Positions 25,156 to 33,928 of a stretch of DNA of 64,000 bases are shown here, one piece after another. Location of the stretch: positions 62,001 through 126,000 of the forward strand of contig NZ_AULU01000012.1 of assembly GCF_000422445.1 (NCBI RefSeq), given 5' to 3'. Position 1 is the first letter of the stretch; each line of letters opens with the position of its first letter. Origin of the DNA: Paenibacillus assamensis DSM 18201 (GTDB lineage: Bacteria; Bacillota; Bacilli; Paenibacillales; Paenibacillaceae). The position numbers and the translations under genes were made by a program. Under the pieces are notes generated by a model. It saw nothing but the letters and a program-made list of their open reading frames with translations, was not told the origin of the DNA and ran no database searches.

Positions 25156-25899
25156 ATGTTGAAGATGTTCATCGCCCAAACGAAAGCAGAAAGTATTCGA
25201 ATCGTACGCAGCCCATTTTTCTTACTCTTTTCCATTGCAATGCCATTGGCCTTCTACTTCTTGTTCACAAGCATGTACGGCACAGATAAATCGATTGAAG
25301 CGACAACATGGGGTGTGTTCTCTCTTATGTCCATGACCGCATTTAGCTTGATTGGCACAGCAGTTAGCCAATTCGGAATTCGTCTTTCTTTTGAACATCA
25401 AGATGGTTGGGTGCGCTTGCTTCGCCTGACTCCGCTAACGCCAGCAGTGTGGCTTGGTAGTAAGCTTGTTGCGCAAATGGTCATCCACTTAGTTGTCATC
25501 GTCATTATCTTCTCTTCTGCTGGTGTTGTTCATAATATTCAACTTACAGCGATGCAGTGGATTACTTGTGGATTGTGGTTATGGATCGGCAGTATTGCTT
25601 TCTTGGCACTTGGCGCTTTACTAGGGACACTAAAAAATGCGAATACATCTGTAGCAATCGGAAATGTGCTGCAAATGGGTCTTGCGATCCTCGGTGGATT
25701 GTGGATGCCGCTTAACGGTTTGCCTACATGGATGCAAGCAATTGGAGAATGGCTTCCGTCCCACCGTTACGCGAATGGAGCATGGAATATGGTTGCTGGA
25801 CAAGCACTAGAAGTGATAGATTTCATAATTTTGGCAGGATTTGGGGCCGTGTTTATGGTAGTATCGGTTTATATCTTCAATAGACGGGAAGCGGTATAA
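25156..25899 (+). CDS. ABC-2 type permease (YvfS-like)
   Basis: Membrane partner of the preceding ATPase. 247 residues with six hydrophobic helices (about 20-40, 53-75, 100-125, 133-158, 165-185, 220-243), the DALKxx-free ABC-2 layout and the cytoplasmic segment EHQDGWVRLLRLTPLTPAVWLGSKL seen in drug-exporter permeases. AGGAGG before the ATG gives a strong start. The next gene begins at the base after its stop, so translation is coupled. Likely exports an amphipathic drug or lipid; substrate unknown. Confidence 0.9.
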   Translation: MLKMFIAQTKAESIRIVRSPFFLLFSIAMPLAFYFLFTSMYGTDKSIEATTWGVFSLMSMTAFSLIGTAVSQFGIRLSFEHQDGWVRLLRLTPLTPAVWLGSKLVAQMVIHLVVIVIIFSSAGVVHNIQLTAMQWITCGLWLWIGSIAFLALGALLGTLKNANTSVAIGNVLQMGLAILGGLWMPLNGLPTWMQAIGEWLPSHRYANGAWNMVAGQALEVIDFIILAGFGAVFMVVSVYIFNRREAV

Positions 25900-27078
25900 A
25901 TGAACAAAGAGAGATGGCGCCTGTTTCCGAAGTCAGAGGGAACAACTCCCTATTTTTCACTAGCCAATATAATTATCCCAACTTACTTTCTGTTACAAGA
26001 GCCACCGAACTTACGGTGGCTTGGTTTTGTTCTATTTATTTTATACGTCGTTCTGTTTCGACAAATGCACTTCTATACCAAATGGGCTGCACATCTCCTG
26101 TTTGCTCAGGTAGGCGTACTGCTTGTTCTAGCAGCTATGCTCCATCCTGTATATGTGTTTCTCGGATTTATGATAGCCCCGTCGCTTAGTAAACTTAAGC
26201 TGCCGCTATTAATTGCTACCACCGCTGCGTTTGTTATCGGGTTAGGAGTGAGTATAGCTCCTTATTGGGAGCAAGGTGGCGTCCAACTATGGATTGGATT
26301 ATTTACACCGCTATTTGGCGTCTGTGTGCTGCCTTATATGATTCGAGCGTCCAACCTGTATCAGCAGAAGTCTTCAAGACTGAGAGCGGATGCGGCGGGT
26401 CGAACGGCACAGCAGGAAGAGCGTCAGCGCATTGCTAGTGAATTGCATGATACATTGGGACACACGTTGTCTTTAATTGCTTTAAAAGGGGAAGTTGTTG
26501 AGAAGCTAATCACTCGCAATCCTGAGAGGGCACTGCAAGAAGCGCGTGAAATACGTGAAACGGCACGTGGGGCACTAAAGCAAATGCGTGAACTAGTTAC
26601 CGAGATGAAAGTGGCATACTTCGTTGATGAATATTATCATGCCTTATCACTTTGCTCGGCAGCAGGAATTTCATTAACCTGTTATTATCAATCCGTATCA
26701 AACGGAGGCAATACCTCTACGTATATGGGAAAAGAAGCGGTCGCGGAAATAACGTTACCGTTAACTCCTCTTCAGGAGACGATATTGGCAATGTGCTTCC
26801 GAGAGACAGTAACCAATGTAGTTCGTCATAGTCGAGCTTCAAGTTGTCAGATTCATCTGGAAATTGACGACGGGGAAGTTCGAGCAATTGTAAAAGATGA
26901 CGGGGTCGGGGCTGATCCGGAGAAACTTTATACGAGCAGCAATGGGATGGCAGGACTGCGACAGCGGCTCCTTTTAATAGATGGCCAGATGTCAATGACT
27001 TCATCTCCAGGGAAAGGAACAGCAATCACGTTACATATTCCACGAGTCATTCGCAACGAGAAGGTAGGTGCAGGGTAA
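25900..27078 (+). CDS. Sensor histidine kinase, DesK/YvfT type
   Basis: Membrane kinase of 392 residues with about five N-terminal helices (residues 20-150) and no large external loop, so it probably senses within the bilayer. The dimerisation/phosphotransfer domain is HisKA_3, with H183 in EERQRIASELHDTLGHTLSL. HATPase_c motifs are FRETVTNVVRHSRAS, DDGVGAD and GMAGLRQRL. It begins directly after the permease stop and ends next to the regulator's start. The kinase-regulator pair probably induces the adjacent exporter when the membrane is disturbed, as known for LnrJ/LnrK. Confidence 0.92.
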   Translation: MNKERWRLFPKSEGTTPYFSLANIIIPTYFLLQEPPNLRWLGFVLFILYVVLFRQMHFYTKWAAHLLFAQVGVLLVLAAMLHPVYVFLGFMIAPSLSKLKLPLLIATTAAFVIGLGVSIAPYWEQGGVQLWIGLFTPLFGVCVLPYMIRASNLYQQKSSRLRADAAGRTAQQEERQRIASELHDTLGHTLSLIALKGEVVEKLITRNPERALQEAREIRETARGALKQMRELVTEMKVAYFVDEYYHALSLCSAAGISLTCYYQSVSNGGNTSTYMGKEAVAEITLPLTPLQETILAMCFRETVTNVVRHSRASSCQIHLEIDDGEVRAIVKDDGVGADPEKLYTSSNGMAGLRQRLLLIDGQMSMTSSPGKGTAITLHIPRVIRNEKVGAG

Positions 27079-27684
27079 GTGATTCGCATTATTTTGAGTG
27101 AAGATCAGAAGTTATTGCGGGGAGCACTGGCGACGCTGCTCTCTTTGGAAGATGATATCGAAGTTGTCGGACAGGCTGAAAATGGGGAAGAGGCACTTTC
27201 TCTCATCACACAGCATCAGCCAGATGTGGCGGTTATGGATATTGAAATGCCGCTAAAGACGGGATTGGATGTCGCAGAGGCCATTCAGAAATTGGGCTCT
27301 GATTGCCGCGTTATTATTTTAACGACGTTTGCTCGTCCCGGATATTTTCAACGAGCCATGCAGGCAGGGGTGTATGGATACTTGCTCAAAGATACGGGCA
27401 GCGATGAGCTGTCTGATGCAATACGCAAGGTGCATCAAGGGAAGCGGGTTATTAATTCCGAGTTATCACTCGCTGTATGGGAAAATCCCTGTCCATTGTC
27501 GCCTCGTGAAAAAGATGTGTTGAAATTAGCCGCTCAAGGTCTAACTCTTCAGGAGATCGGAGCGCAGTTGTTCCTTTCGTATGGAACGGTCCGCAACTAT
27601 ATGTCTGAAGCGACTGGGAAACTAGGAGCAAACACGAGAATTGAAGCGATTGAAATGGCGCGCAGCAAAGGATGGTTGGACTAA
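27079..27684 (+). CDS. NarL/LuxR-family response regulator (YvfU type)
   Basis: 201 residues: receiver with acidic E8-D9, phosphorylation site D54 in VAVMDIEMP and the Lys in YLLKDT, then a LuxR-type HTH (about 135-195) reading LSPREKDVLKLAAQGLTLQEI, TVRNYMSEATGKLGANTRIEA. Start is GTG, immediately after the kinase stop, with AAGGTAGGTG upstream. It is the last gene of the exporter operon and is followed by a large hairpin. It probably binds upstream of the ABC genes. Confidence 0.94.
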   Translation: MIRIILSEDQKLLRGALATLLSLEDDIEVVGQAENGEEALSLITQHQPDVAVMDIEMPLKTGLDVAEAIQKLGSDCRVIILTTFARPGYFQRAMQAGVYGYLLKDTGSDELSDAIRKVHQGKRVINSELSLAVWENPCPLSPREKDVLKLAAQGLTLQEIGAQLFLSYGTVRNYMSEATGKLGANTRIEAIEMARSKGWLD

Positions 27685-27697
27685 GAAAAGGATGGAG

Positions 27698-27776
27698 CAT
27701 CCACAACCGTCGTGAACTGCTTTCCAATGTTAGATGGTGATTAACAATGGGGCAGCTCATATGGTTGTGGATTTTG
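27698..27776 (+). terminator. Long hairpin terminator between convergent operons
   Basis: ATCCACAACC (27699-27708) pairs with GGTTGTGGAT (27763-27772), with an inner CTGC/GCAG stem, then TTTGTTTA. It separates this operon from the convergent sigma-factor operon. Confidence 0.65.
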
Positions 27777-27782
27777 TTTACT

Positions 27783-28574
27783 TTATAATGTTTTCTCAGC
27801 GATAAACTTTTTTATATCTTCAAGTGTTTTTGCGTGAGCGAGAGAGGTATAAGTATCTTTAGAGAAAATAAGCCCCGCATCTGTTTGTAGGAAAGCAAAT
27901 CTCTCGCCATCTAATAATCCGTGACTGCTAATATCCTTGAATACGAGTGTTTCCCCGTTTTCTTCTCTTTTCTCTGTCCCATCATATTTAACAGGCAGAA
28001 AAATGCCAGTCATGCCTACTCGCATGGCAGAAACCACGTTAGTATCTTCAACCCATATACCGGTACCGATAGAAGTAGGCAAGAGAACTTGGATCAGCTC
28101 CCCAGCTTTTTCATTACCTTGATACCTCTCTTCTACTTTGATCGTGGCAATTGCATGGTAATATGCATTCCCTTTTCCGAGTTCGACTTTTATGTTTTGT
28201 ATGGTTTCAATTGTACCTTTGAACATAGACAAGTTGGATTTGTTGAAAATTTCGTCCTCAGTAAGCGGCACTAAGATGGTACTGACTTGCCCCATAGGGG
28301 CATCATTTACATAGTGGGCAGTGACTCCACCGGATGAATGATGCAAGGGGATACCTGAACCCTCATTTAAAAGGGAAGTCAACAAAATGAAGGCAACAAC
28401 CGCGACTGACGCTAGAGCGGCGCCCCAAATGTTCGTTCTTTTTCGTATAGGATGAACCTCCTTACGTTGAACACGATCGTTAGATTTGGATTGAAGCAAC
28501 GCTAGTGTTCTTTGCTCAAAGTCTTTACTGGTTCGTAAGCTTTCAAGTCCAGCTTTATAGTAAGATTCATTCAT
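27783..28574 (-). CDS. Putative anti-sigma factor, single-pass membrane protein
   Basis: 263 residues with a cytoplasmic N-terminal part (about 1-48, highly charged), one membrane helix (about 50-68) and a soluble external domain rich in beta strands. No named family is recognised. Position directly after, and overlapping by eight bases, an ECF sigma gene, with this topology, fits an anti-sigma factor that holds the sigma factor at the membrane. No zinc-binding HxxxCxxC motif is present, so it is not a ZAS-type protein. The ATG at 28574 is eight bases from AGGAGG; the longer TTG start is too close to it. Confidence 0.7.
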   Translation of the reverse strand: MNESYYKAGLESLRTSKDFEQRTLALLQSKSNDRVQRKEVHPIRKRTNIWGAALASVAVVAFILLTSLLNEGSGIPLHHSSGGVTAHYVNDAPMGQVSTILVPLTEDEIFNKSNLSMFKGTIETIQNIKVELGKGNAYYHAIATIKVEERYQGNEKAGELIQVLLPTSIGTGIWVEDTNVVSAMRVGMTGIFLPVKYDGTEKREENGETLVFKDISSHGLLDGERFAFLQTDAGLIFSKDTYTSLAHAKTLEDIKKFIAEKTL

Positions 28575-29052
28575 GTACAATACCTCCTATTTCCGTCTTT
28601 AATAAATGCCGCCCTCGGGCAAGCCGTGTTCCGATCGTTGAGGCATTGGTCTGTAAAATCTCCGCGATTTCTTGTATCGAATATCCTTCGTAGTAAAAAA
28701 GGTGCAGGGGGATACGGTATTTTCGATCTAATAGCAGGACAGCTTGCAATAATTCGCCTTCTTCTTTAGGGAGATAGCTGAGATCGTCCGGTATCGTTTT
28801 CTTGGTTCGAAACCATCCAGATTTCAAGAAATTTTTGCTTTTATTGATAGCAATTCGAATGAGCCAAGCTTTTTCGTGTTCTTTATTTTCGAATACAGGC
28901 TGCTTTTGCATGTACGTTAAAAATACATCTTGTGCGATATCTTCTGCATCTTGCACATTTTTGACATAAGCAAATGCAATGCGAATCATATTTTTGGAAT
29001 AAGTCGCGACAGCTTGTTGAATGGAATCATTGAGCTCAAATGAATCATTCAA
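28567..29052 (-). CDS. ECF sigma-70 factor
   Basis: Extracytoplasmic-function sigma factor. Region 2 reads IRIAFAYVKNVQDAEDIAQDVFLTYMQK, followed by KAWLIRIAINKSKNFLKS; region 4 (about 105-160) is the HTH YEGYSIQEIAEILQTNASTIGTRLARGRHLLK. Start is placed at TTG 29052, preceded by AAGGAG; an ATG at 29073 has no ribosome site and would bury that site in the coding region. Length of about 161 is usual. Its 3' end overlaps the putative anti-sigma gene by eight bases, so both are made from one mRNA. The regulon is unknown. Confidence 0.9.
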   Translation of the reverse strand: MNDSFELNDSIQQAVATYSKNMIRIAFAYVKNVQDAEDIAQDVFLTYMQKQPVFENKEHEKAWLIRIAINKSKNFLKSGWFRTKKTIPDDLSYLPKEEGELLQAVLLLDRKYRIPLHLFYYEGYSIQEIAEILQTNASTIGTRLARGRHLLKTEIGGIVHE

Positions 29053-29710
29053 AGGTTCACCCACTCCTTTCATTTACAATACAATTCGGAACGTCATTAT
29101 TTCTCATAAACGTTTGAAAAGTTTTATTAGGCGATAAAGCGGCAAGTGGGGGATAAGCGGAAGAATAGAAGGATAATTTAAGTTGTCATGAACAATCGAG
29201 GCTCCATGTGACAAAGGTAGATAGATTACGACACAATCTTATTTACTAGTTAAGAATGAAATAGTTCTAAAGACATTTGATTAGGATGAAATCGATAGAT
29301 TACTATTTGTGTATTACCAAATGAAAACCAATTTGAATGGTAGTTTTCAAATTTGGTAATCATCCTTTGTTTATTATACAACCTCATTACTCCATCTTTT
29401 AACGATTACGCCTATCATATAGTTGCCCTTTTTAACCTCTATAGGCAGGATCCCACTATACTTTCACGATGAAGCGCAGTGTCTTCCATTATGCAGTCAT
29501 ACAAAGCCGATATGAGTTGGATTCAATTATGGATTCATGATTATCAGAGATATGGTAGTCAAGTTTGAGCTGCAAGAAAAAGCTATGCGCCTTAGTAAGT
29601 CAGCGAAGCTGATTTTATGAAAGGGGGCGGTTTCCATGTGAGGTTCAGGGTATGTACCAACAACAGGAGTGAAGTAAGCAGTCCTATTCGTTCACAACTA
29701 ACTATTTGAA
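29053..29710. other. Long intergenic region with a 48-base hairpin
   Basis: The main structure is ATTACCAAAT (29313-29322) pairing with ATTTGGTAAT (29351-29360), extended by GAAAAC (29323-29328) with GTTTTC (29343-29348). No T-run follows. Otherwise no gene, RNA family or mobile element was recognised in this stretch. Confidence 0.5.
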
Positions 29711-29727
29711 AAAGGAGAATCGAACTT

Positions 29728-30258
29728 ATGGAAACGATCCGACGTGAGGGAAAGATTCGGAACAAACTGGCTAAAATGATGTTGATTCCTACTGCGATGA
29801 TGGTTATATCATTGTCCGTTACCCCTCCAGCTTCAGCAGCCTCCGTGAGCTTATTAGGATGGGATCTAGTTGACTCAGGAAAACGCATGGACTGGGATGG
29901 AAGTTCAGCTTATATATCTCAATTCAATTCAGGCGTTAGCATATGGAATAGCTACAAGAGCGGAGTAATTCGTAAAGATACGATTACAACGATTCAAGAT
30001 GTAGCTATTTCCGATTATTATGAGGTCAGTTCGACTGCAGGTGTAACGAGCTCAGCAGGCACGATCCGATTTAATAACTATCAGATGACGGGCTACACTT
30101 CTACCAAGAAATTAAACGTAGCGATTCATGAGATTGGACATGCACTTGGGCTTGGACATAACACAAGTGCAGATGTCATGTACGCTTATGTGTCCAATAA
30201 TACATCGTTAAGTGCAAATGACAGAGCATCTTATGATGCGGCTTACTTAACTTATTAA
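29728..30258 (+). CDS. Secreted matrixin-like zinc metalloprotease
   Basis: Small metzincin of 176 residues. A signal peptide (hydrophobic about 16-36, ending ASA-A) exports it. The zinc site is H134-E135-x-x-H138-x-x-G-x-x-H144 in HEIGHALGLGH, and the Met-turn is M151 in ADVMY, which puts it with the matrixins (Peptidase_M10). There is no visible propeptide with a cysteine switch and no C-terminal domain; the mature enzyme is only about 140 residues, so minimal. AAGGAG about 11 bases before the ATG sets the start. The next gene encodes a lipoprotein 17 bases downstream, probably in the same operon, and could be an inhibitor or partner. Confidence 0.9.
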   Translation: METIRREGKIRNKLAKMMLIPTAMMVISLSVTPPASAASVSLLGWDLVDSGKRMDWDGSSAYISQFNSGVSIWNSYKSGVIRKDTITTIQDVAISDYYEVSSTAGVTSSAGTIRFNNYQMTGYTSTKKLNVAIHEIGHALGLGHNTSADVMYAYVSNNTSLSANDRASYDAAYLTY

Positions 30259-30275
30259 TAGTGAGGGGGATAAGT

Positions 30276-30929
30276 ATGATGGTCATGAAACCTAAAAAAT
30301 GGCTGGCTCATCTATTGTTGGTTGCAGCGATGTCAATGTTGTTCGCTGGTTGTACAAGTAATGGACAGGAAAAAAGCGTGAGCAACCTCCCAATCAATTA
30401 TTTGCATGGTACCTTCTCTATTGATGTACATGATCCGAAGGCGGTTGTGGGCGATGCTGACTATGTATTTGTTGGGCGTGTCGATAAGCTGGTAAATACG
30501 GAATATAAACATGCGGTAACCCTAGAAACGGAAGCAGGCACGAAAGAAGTGGCAAGTCCGTATACGAACTATTCCATTACCGTTCTTGAAAATTTGAAAG
30601 GTGAATTGCAAACAGGGGTATCGAATCCGGTGCAAAAGTCCGGCGGAGTAAATGAAGACGGTGCTTCAATCGTACTATATGAGGAGGACATTTTGCCACA
30701 AGTTGATAACGTTTACATCTTTGTAGCCTACGCACAAAAAGATGGTTCTTTGCTCGTTTCAGGTCCTAACTCTACGATTGCTGTGCCTGCAAATGGTACA
30801 TTCAGTGAGACTAACTTGGCACAAGTTGCCGAGACGAATGAGTATCAGACGTATTCGAACGCAGTTAACAATGAAAAGGATTCGGTTCGTGAAAGATTCG
30901 TTTCAAAGTTTGATACGCAGAACAAGTAG
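30276..30929 (+). CDS. Lipoprotein of unknown function paired with the protease
   Basis: Membrane-anchored lipoprotein; lipobox LFAGC with Cys26 when read from ATG 30276, which follows AGGGGGA. (GTG 30261 lies before that site.) The mature part is beta-rich and includes VVGDADYVFVGRVDKLV and a NYSITVLENLKG segment. These resemble exported proteins with an OB-like repeat seen in Bacilli, but no family name is safe. It starts 17 bases after the protease stop and shares its terminator, so one operon is likely. Confidence 0.8.
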   Translation: MMVMKPKKWLAHLLLVAAMSMLFAGCTSNGQEKSVSNLPINYLHGTFSIDVHDPKAVVGDADYVFVGRVDKLVNTEYKHAVTLETEAGTKEVASPYTNYSITVLENLKGELQTGVSNPVQKSGGVNEDGASIVLYEEDILPQVDNVYIFVAYAQKDGSLLVSGPNSTIAVPANGTFSETNLAQVAETNEYQTYSNAVNNEKDSVRERFVSKFDTQNK

Positions 30930-30941
30930 TTCACAAGGATG

Positions 30942-30969
30942 AAACCTTCGCATTTGCGAGGGTTTTTTT
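30942..30969 (+). terminator. Terminator of the protease-lipoprotein operon
   Basis: AAACCTTCGCA / TGCGAGGGTTT stem with a two-base loop, then TTTT. Confidence 0.9.
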
Positions 30970-31000
30970 GTTCGTGTAACCTGTTGTTAAGTGGCGAGGA

Positions 31001-31174
31001 GGATGCGCGTGTGAGGTAACTTCTGCTGTGATGGCCTATGGAAAAAATGGTTTTGGGTTTAAGTGCATTTTAGGCATCACTTCTATGGATAATGAGCGAT
31101 CCATACGATTACTTGAAAAGCTAGGGATAAAAGATGAAGAAACGGTTCAATCCCTAGTGATGATGAGGAACTGA
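31001..31174 (+). pseudogene. C-terminal fragment of a GNAT acetyltransferase
   Basis: One frame, ending at TGA 31172-31174, reads EVTSAVMAYGKNGFGFK, then ILGITSMDNERSIRLLEKLGI, which is the standard last third of a GNAT protein (helix after the acetyl-CoA loop, DNxxSIRLLEKLG). No N-terminal two-thirds exists upstream; a terminator stands there. A dead fragment. Confidence 0.7.
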
Positions 31175-31319
31175 GCTGTATATCTCTAATGTGGATTAAG
31201 TGGAAATATAACCTACATAAAACCATTTTATAGAAAAGAGCCAAATAAAGTAATAAAAAGCGAACTTGCTCTATATAATTTCTGTGTAAGGCATTTACAG
31301 AAAAGGAGTGGTTGTTTTT

Positions 31320-31895
31320 ATGAAATTGGTGAAAAAGATTGCAATGGGTGCAACGGTTTCTGCTTTTGCTCTATCTTTGATGGTTTCGTCGGCGCTAGCT
31401 CAATCTGGTCAGTCTTCTCAAGCTAGTAATGATGTCGGTGCTTTGAGCCCGATTATTTTTGAAGGTGTTACTTATGCTCCTGGGAATGTAAAGTTCAAGG
31501 AAGTTCTGAATAAAGTGAATCATACCGTTGTTGAGAGTGACGGCACGGCTTATGGCTATGTGAACGCAGCTGATGCAGATAAGCACGTTAACGAAATCGT
31601 TGCCAAGTTAAGTGAGGAAGTTGGCACATTGGAAAGCAATTATATCTCATCTTTCTGGTGGGATGCGAATTATTCTGGTGCCACATTTGAGCTTGCAAGT
31701 GGTCGGAGCTTACCAAGTTTAGGAGCTTGGAATGATGAAATTTCCTCTGTAAAATCAGCAAACCTGAGAGGAACAAGATTATACCAACATAGTAACTACG
31801 GTGGTGACTCCATTTACTTAGCTCCTAATCAAAATGAAAACAGACTAAGCGAACGTAATTTTAACGATAAGGCATCCAGCATTAAAGTATATTAA
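31320..31895 (+). CDS. Secreted beta-gamma-crystallin-domain protein, copy 1
   Basis: 191 residues with a signal peptide (hydrophobic 8-24, ALA-Q). The C-terminal 80 residues hold a beta-gamma-crystallin unit: NYSGATFEL with later WNDEISSVKS, and then LYQHSNYGGDSIYLAP with FNDKASSIKVY. The two Asn/Asp-x-x-Ser-Ser motifs (NDEISS, NDKASS) are the calcium-binding signature. The middle region (about 35-100) is unassigned and shared with copy 2. Start is ATG 31320, after AAGGAG (31303-31308). The family includes calcium-binding spore-coat proteins and protease inhibitors; function here is unknown. Confidence 0.86.
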   Translation: MKLVKKIAMGATVSAFALSLMVSSALAQSGQSSQASNDVGALSPIIFEGVTYAPGNVKFKEVLNKVNHTVVESDGTAYGYVNAADADKHVNEIVAKLSEEVGTLESNYISSFWWDANYSGATFELASGRSLPSLGAWNDEISSVKSANLRGTRLYQHSNYGGDSIYLAPNQNENRLSERNFNDKASSIKVY

Positions 31896-32053
31896 TACGT
31901 AGAAGATCCCTAGCTTAATAATGTGCACCTTTTAGAATCGGCATTGGAAGCCCTTTGGTTTAACCGATGAGTTCTAGGAGGTGCACTTTGCTGCTCTACC
32001 CGCAATATATGACGGCTATGTCAGCTATTTACAGAAAAGGAGTAGATATATGT

Positions 32054-32629
32054 ATGAAAATATTGAAAAAGCTCGCAATGGGTGTGACGTTATCTGCGCT
32101 TGCTCTATTTTTGCTGGTATCATCAGCGCTAGCTCAATCTGGTCAGCCATTGAAGGGAAACAATGATGATAATGTTCTGATTTCAATTAATTTTGAAGGT
32201 GTTACTTATGCTCCTAGCGACGCCAAGTTCAAGGAAGTTCTGAATAAAGTTAGACATACGGTTATAGAACGCGATGGTAAAGCGTATGGCTATGTAGACG
32301 CAACTGATGCCGACAATCATATTAGTACAATCGTTGCTGAGCTAAGCGAAGAAGTAGGTACATTAGCGAGCGACTATGTTTCAACTTTCTATTGGAATAC
32401 GAATTATTCTGGTGCTCGATTAGATGTAGAAAGTGGTCGTGGTTTAGCTACTTTAGGGATTTGGAATGATGAAATTTCCTCCGTTAGAACAGCAAACTTG
32501 AGAGCAACAAGGCTATATGAGCATATTAATTACGGGGGAGTATCCATATTCCTGCCCCCAAATACAAATATAAGTAACTTAACAAGCCTTAACTTTAACG
32601 ATAAGGCATCTAGCCTTAGAGTGTATTAA
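32054..32629 (+). CDS. Secreted beta-gamma-crystallin-domain protein, copy 2
   Basis: 191-residue paralog of the gene just upstream, the same length and organisation: signal peptide ending ALA-Q, shared central region (EGVTYAPSDAKFKEVLNKVR), then NYSGARLDVESGRGLATLG, WNDEISSVRT and YGGVSIFLPP with FNDKASSLRVY. Both calcium motifs are kept. Start is ATG 32054, behind AAAGGAG at the same distance as copy 1; even the leader ATTTACAGAAAAGGAGT is duplicated. The longer upstream frame is not used. A tandem duplication followed by divergence at about 60-70% identity by eye. Confidence 0.86.
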   Translation: MKILKKLAMGVTLSALALFLLVSSALAQSGQPLKGNNDDNVLISINFEGVTYAPSDAKFKEVLNKVRHTVIERDGKAYGYVDATDADNHISTIVAELSEEVGTLASDYVSTFYWNTNYSGARLDVESGRGLATLGIWNDEISSVRTANLRATRLYEHINYGGVSIFLPPNTNISNLTSLNFNDKASSLRVY

Positions 32630-32638
32630 TCATTAGTA

Positions 32639-32674
32639 GAACTCCCGGGCCCAGAAAGCTCGGGAGTTTTTTTA
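32639..32674 (+). terminator. Terminator after the crystallin pair
   Basis: AACTCCCG / CGGGAGTT stem, then seven T. No gene is visible between it and 33059; I see nothing else there. Confidence 0.85.
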
Positions 32675-33058
32675 GGCGAATAAATATATGTGCTGCAGTT
32701 ACGTGTGTAGACATTGATATATTTGGTCCCTCTTATATTGGATAAATTCAGGTATACAATATATTTTACATGCTGGGTCTCCCTTGTTGATGCTATGCGT
32801 TACATATTGATAGGATCGTATAGGCAAGGACGAGGGAGTTTAGGAGCTGCATATTTGATATGACCTATCGAGGAGGATGCCCGTCAGAGTGTCAACGGAT
32901 ACTTTTTTCATTACTTTCTGAATTTCTTAAATAGTTTTCATCAATTTATCATTACATTGTCATCTTGTTTTAATCGCTCTGTTACTACTCAACGTGAAAT
33001 CGTTGATATATTTAGGACACAACAACGTAGATGTTAACAACTAGGAGGATACATAAAC

Positions 33059-33646
33059 ATGAACAAGAATAAACAAAAGGTTATCGCTATCTTGACTGCA
33101 CTAACATTCGTACTTCTCGCGGGCTGCACAGACAACAAGGCCGCAGAAACACCAAAGACAACAGAGAAGCAAGTAGAGACACAAACACAGGGGAATCAAG
33201 GGACATCTGAAAATAAGAAAGAAGAGCAATTGCAAGATGGGCATGAGAACGAAGCTGATCTTAAAACATTTATCAGCAAAGAAGGTGGATTCTCGTTGGT
33301 TCAACCGGAAATGTGGAATGACAACGTGGCTGCGGTTGAAGGCAAAAATGCTGAGATGAAAGCAGAATGGGAAACTTCATTCCACATTCTAGTGGATGGC
33401 AAAGCAGATAAGGAATCCAGTGCTCTGATGACGATCACAAAGATGACGAAAGCAAACTATGATGCAATATCTAAAGAAGAAGGCCCTACGATTGGTGACA
33501 AATTAGGCGAGAACGATAAGTTCGTTTGGGTGATGTCTACACCACAAGCAAATCCTTACGAAGAGAAGTCTGATGAGTTCAAGAAATTCAACGACATGAT
33601 GCTGGACTTCGAGTTTGTTAAGAAGAATTTCAAAATGAACAACTAA
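33059..33646 (+). CDS. Lipoprotein of unknown function, copy 1
   Basis: 195-residue lipoprotein (lipobox LLAGC, Cys23) anchored outside the membrane. A flexible Gln/Glu/Lys/Thr linker (about 27-65) is followed by a compact domain with FISKEGGFSLVQPEMWNDNVAAVE, WETSFHILVDGKADKESSALMTITK and a C-terminal FVWVMSTPQANPYEEKSDEFKKFNDM. No family is recognised with confidence. AGGAGG before the ATG is a strong site. The gene at 33929 is a diverged paralog, and both are followed by near-identical terminators, so the unit was duplicated with its terminator. Confidence 0.84.
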   Translation: MNKNKQKVIAILTALTFVLLAGCTDNKAAETPKTTEKQVETQTQGNQGTSENKKEEQLQDGHENEADLKTFISKEGGFSLVQPEMWNDNVAAVEGKNAEMKAEWETSFHILVDGKADKESSALMTITKMTKANYDAISKEEGPTIGDKLGENDKFVWVMSTPQANPYEEKSDEFKKFNDMMLDFEFVKKNFKMNN

Positions 33647-33755
33647 TTGCTATTATTGATCGAGTCTGATACAATCAATTTTGCAAACATCGACATAAAG
33701 CAAGTGGTTTCTAACTGCTTGCGTCATATAAATTGGGGGCAACCCCTTATAGCAG

Positions 33756-33793
33756 AAACTCCTTTTTATGAACTTCATAAGAAGGAGTTTTTG
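33756..33793 (+). terminator. Terminator of lipoprotein copy 1
   Basis: AAACTCCTTTTTATG / CATAAGAAGGAGTTT stem with five-base loop and TT after it. Confidence 0.88.
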
Positions 33794-33928
33794 TGTTCTC
33801 TGGATAGTGTATATTGCATTGCTATGGTTGTTCACCATTTACACACCAACTTTTAATAGAACTGTTACAACTGATATCCATTGTGTTGATATAGTATTGT
33901 ATATGAAATGTAAGGAGAGCAAACTATA

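Noticed and set aside
33647-33856. 69-codon frame between the two lipoprotein genes
   Set aside because: Runs through the terminator hairpin and has no ribosome site.
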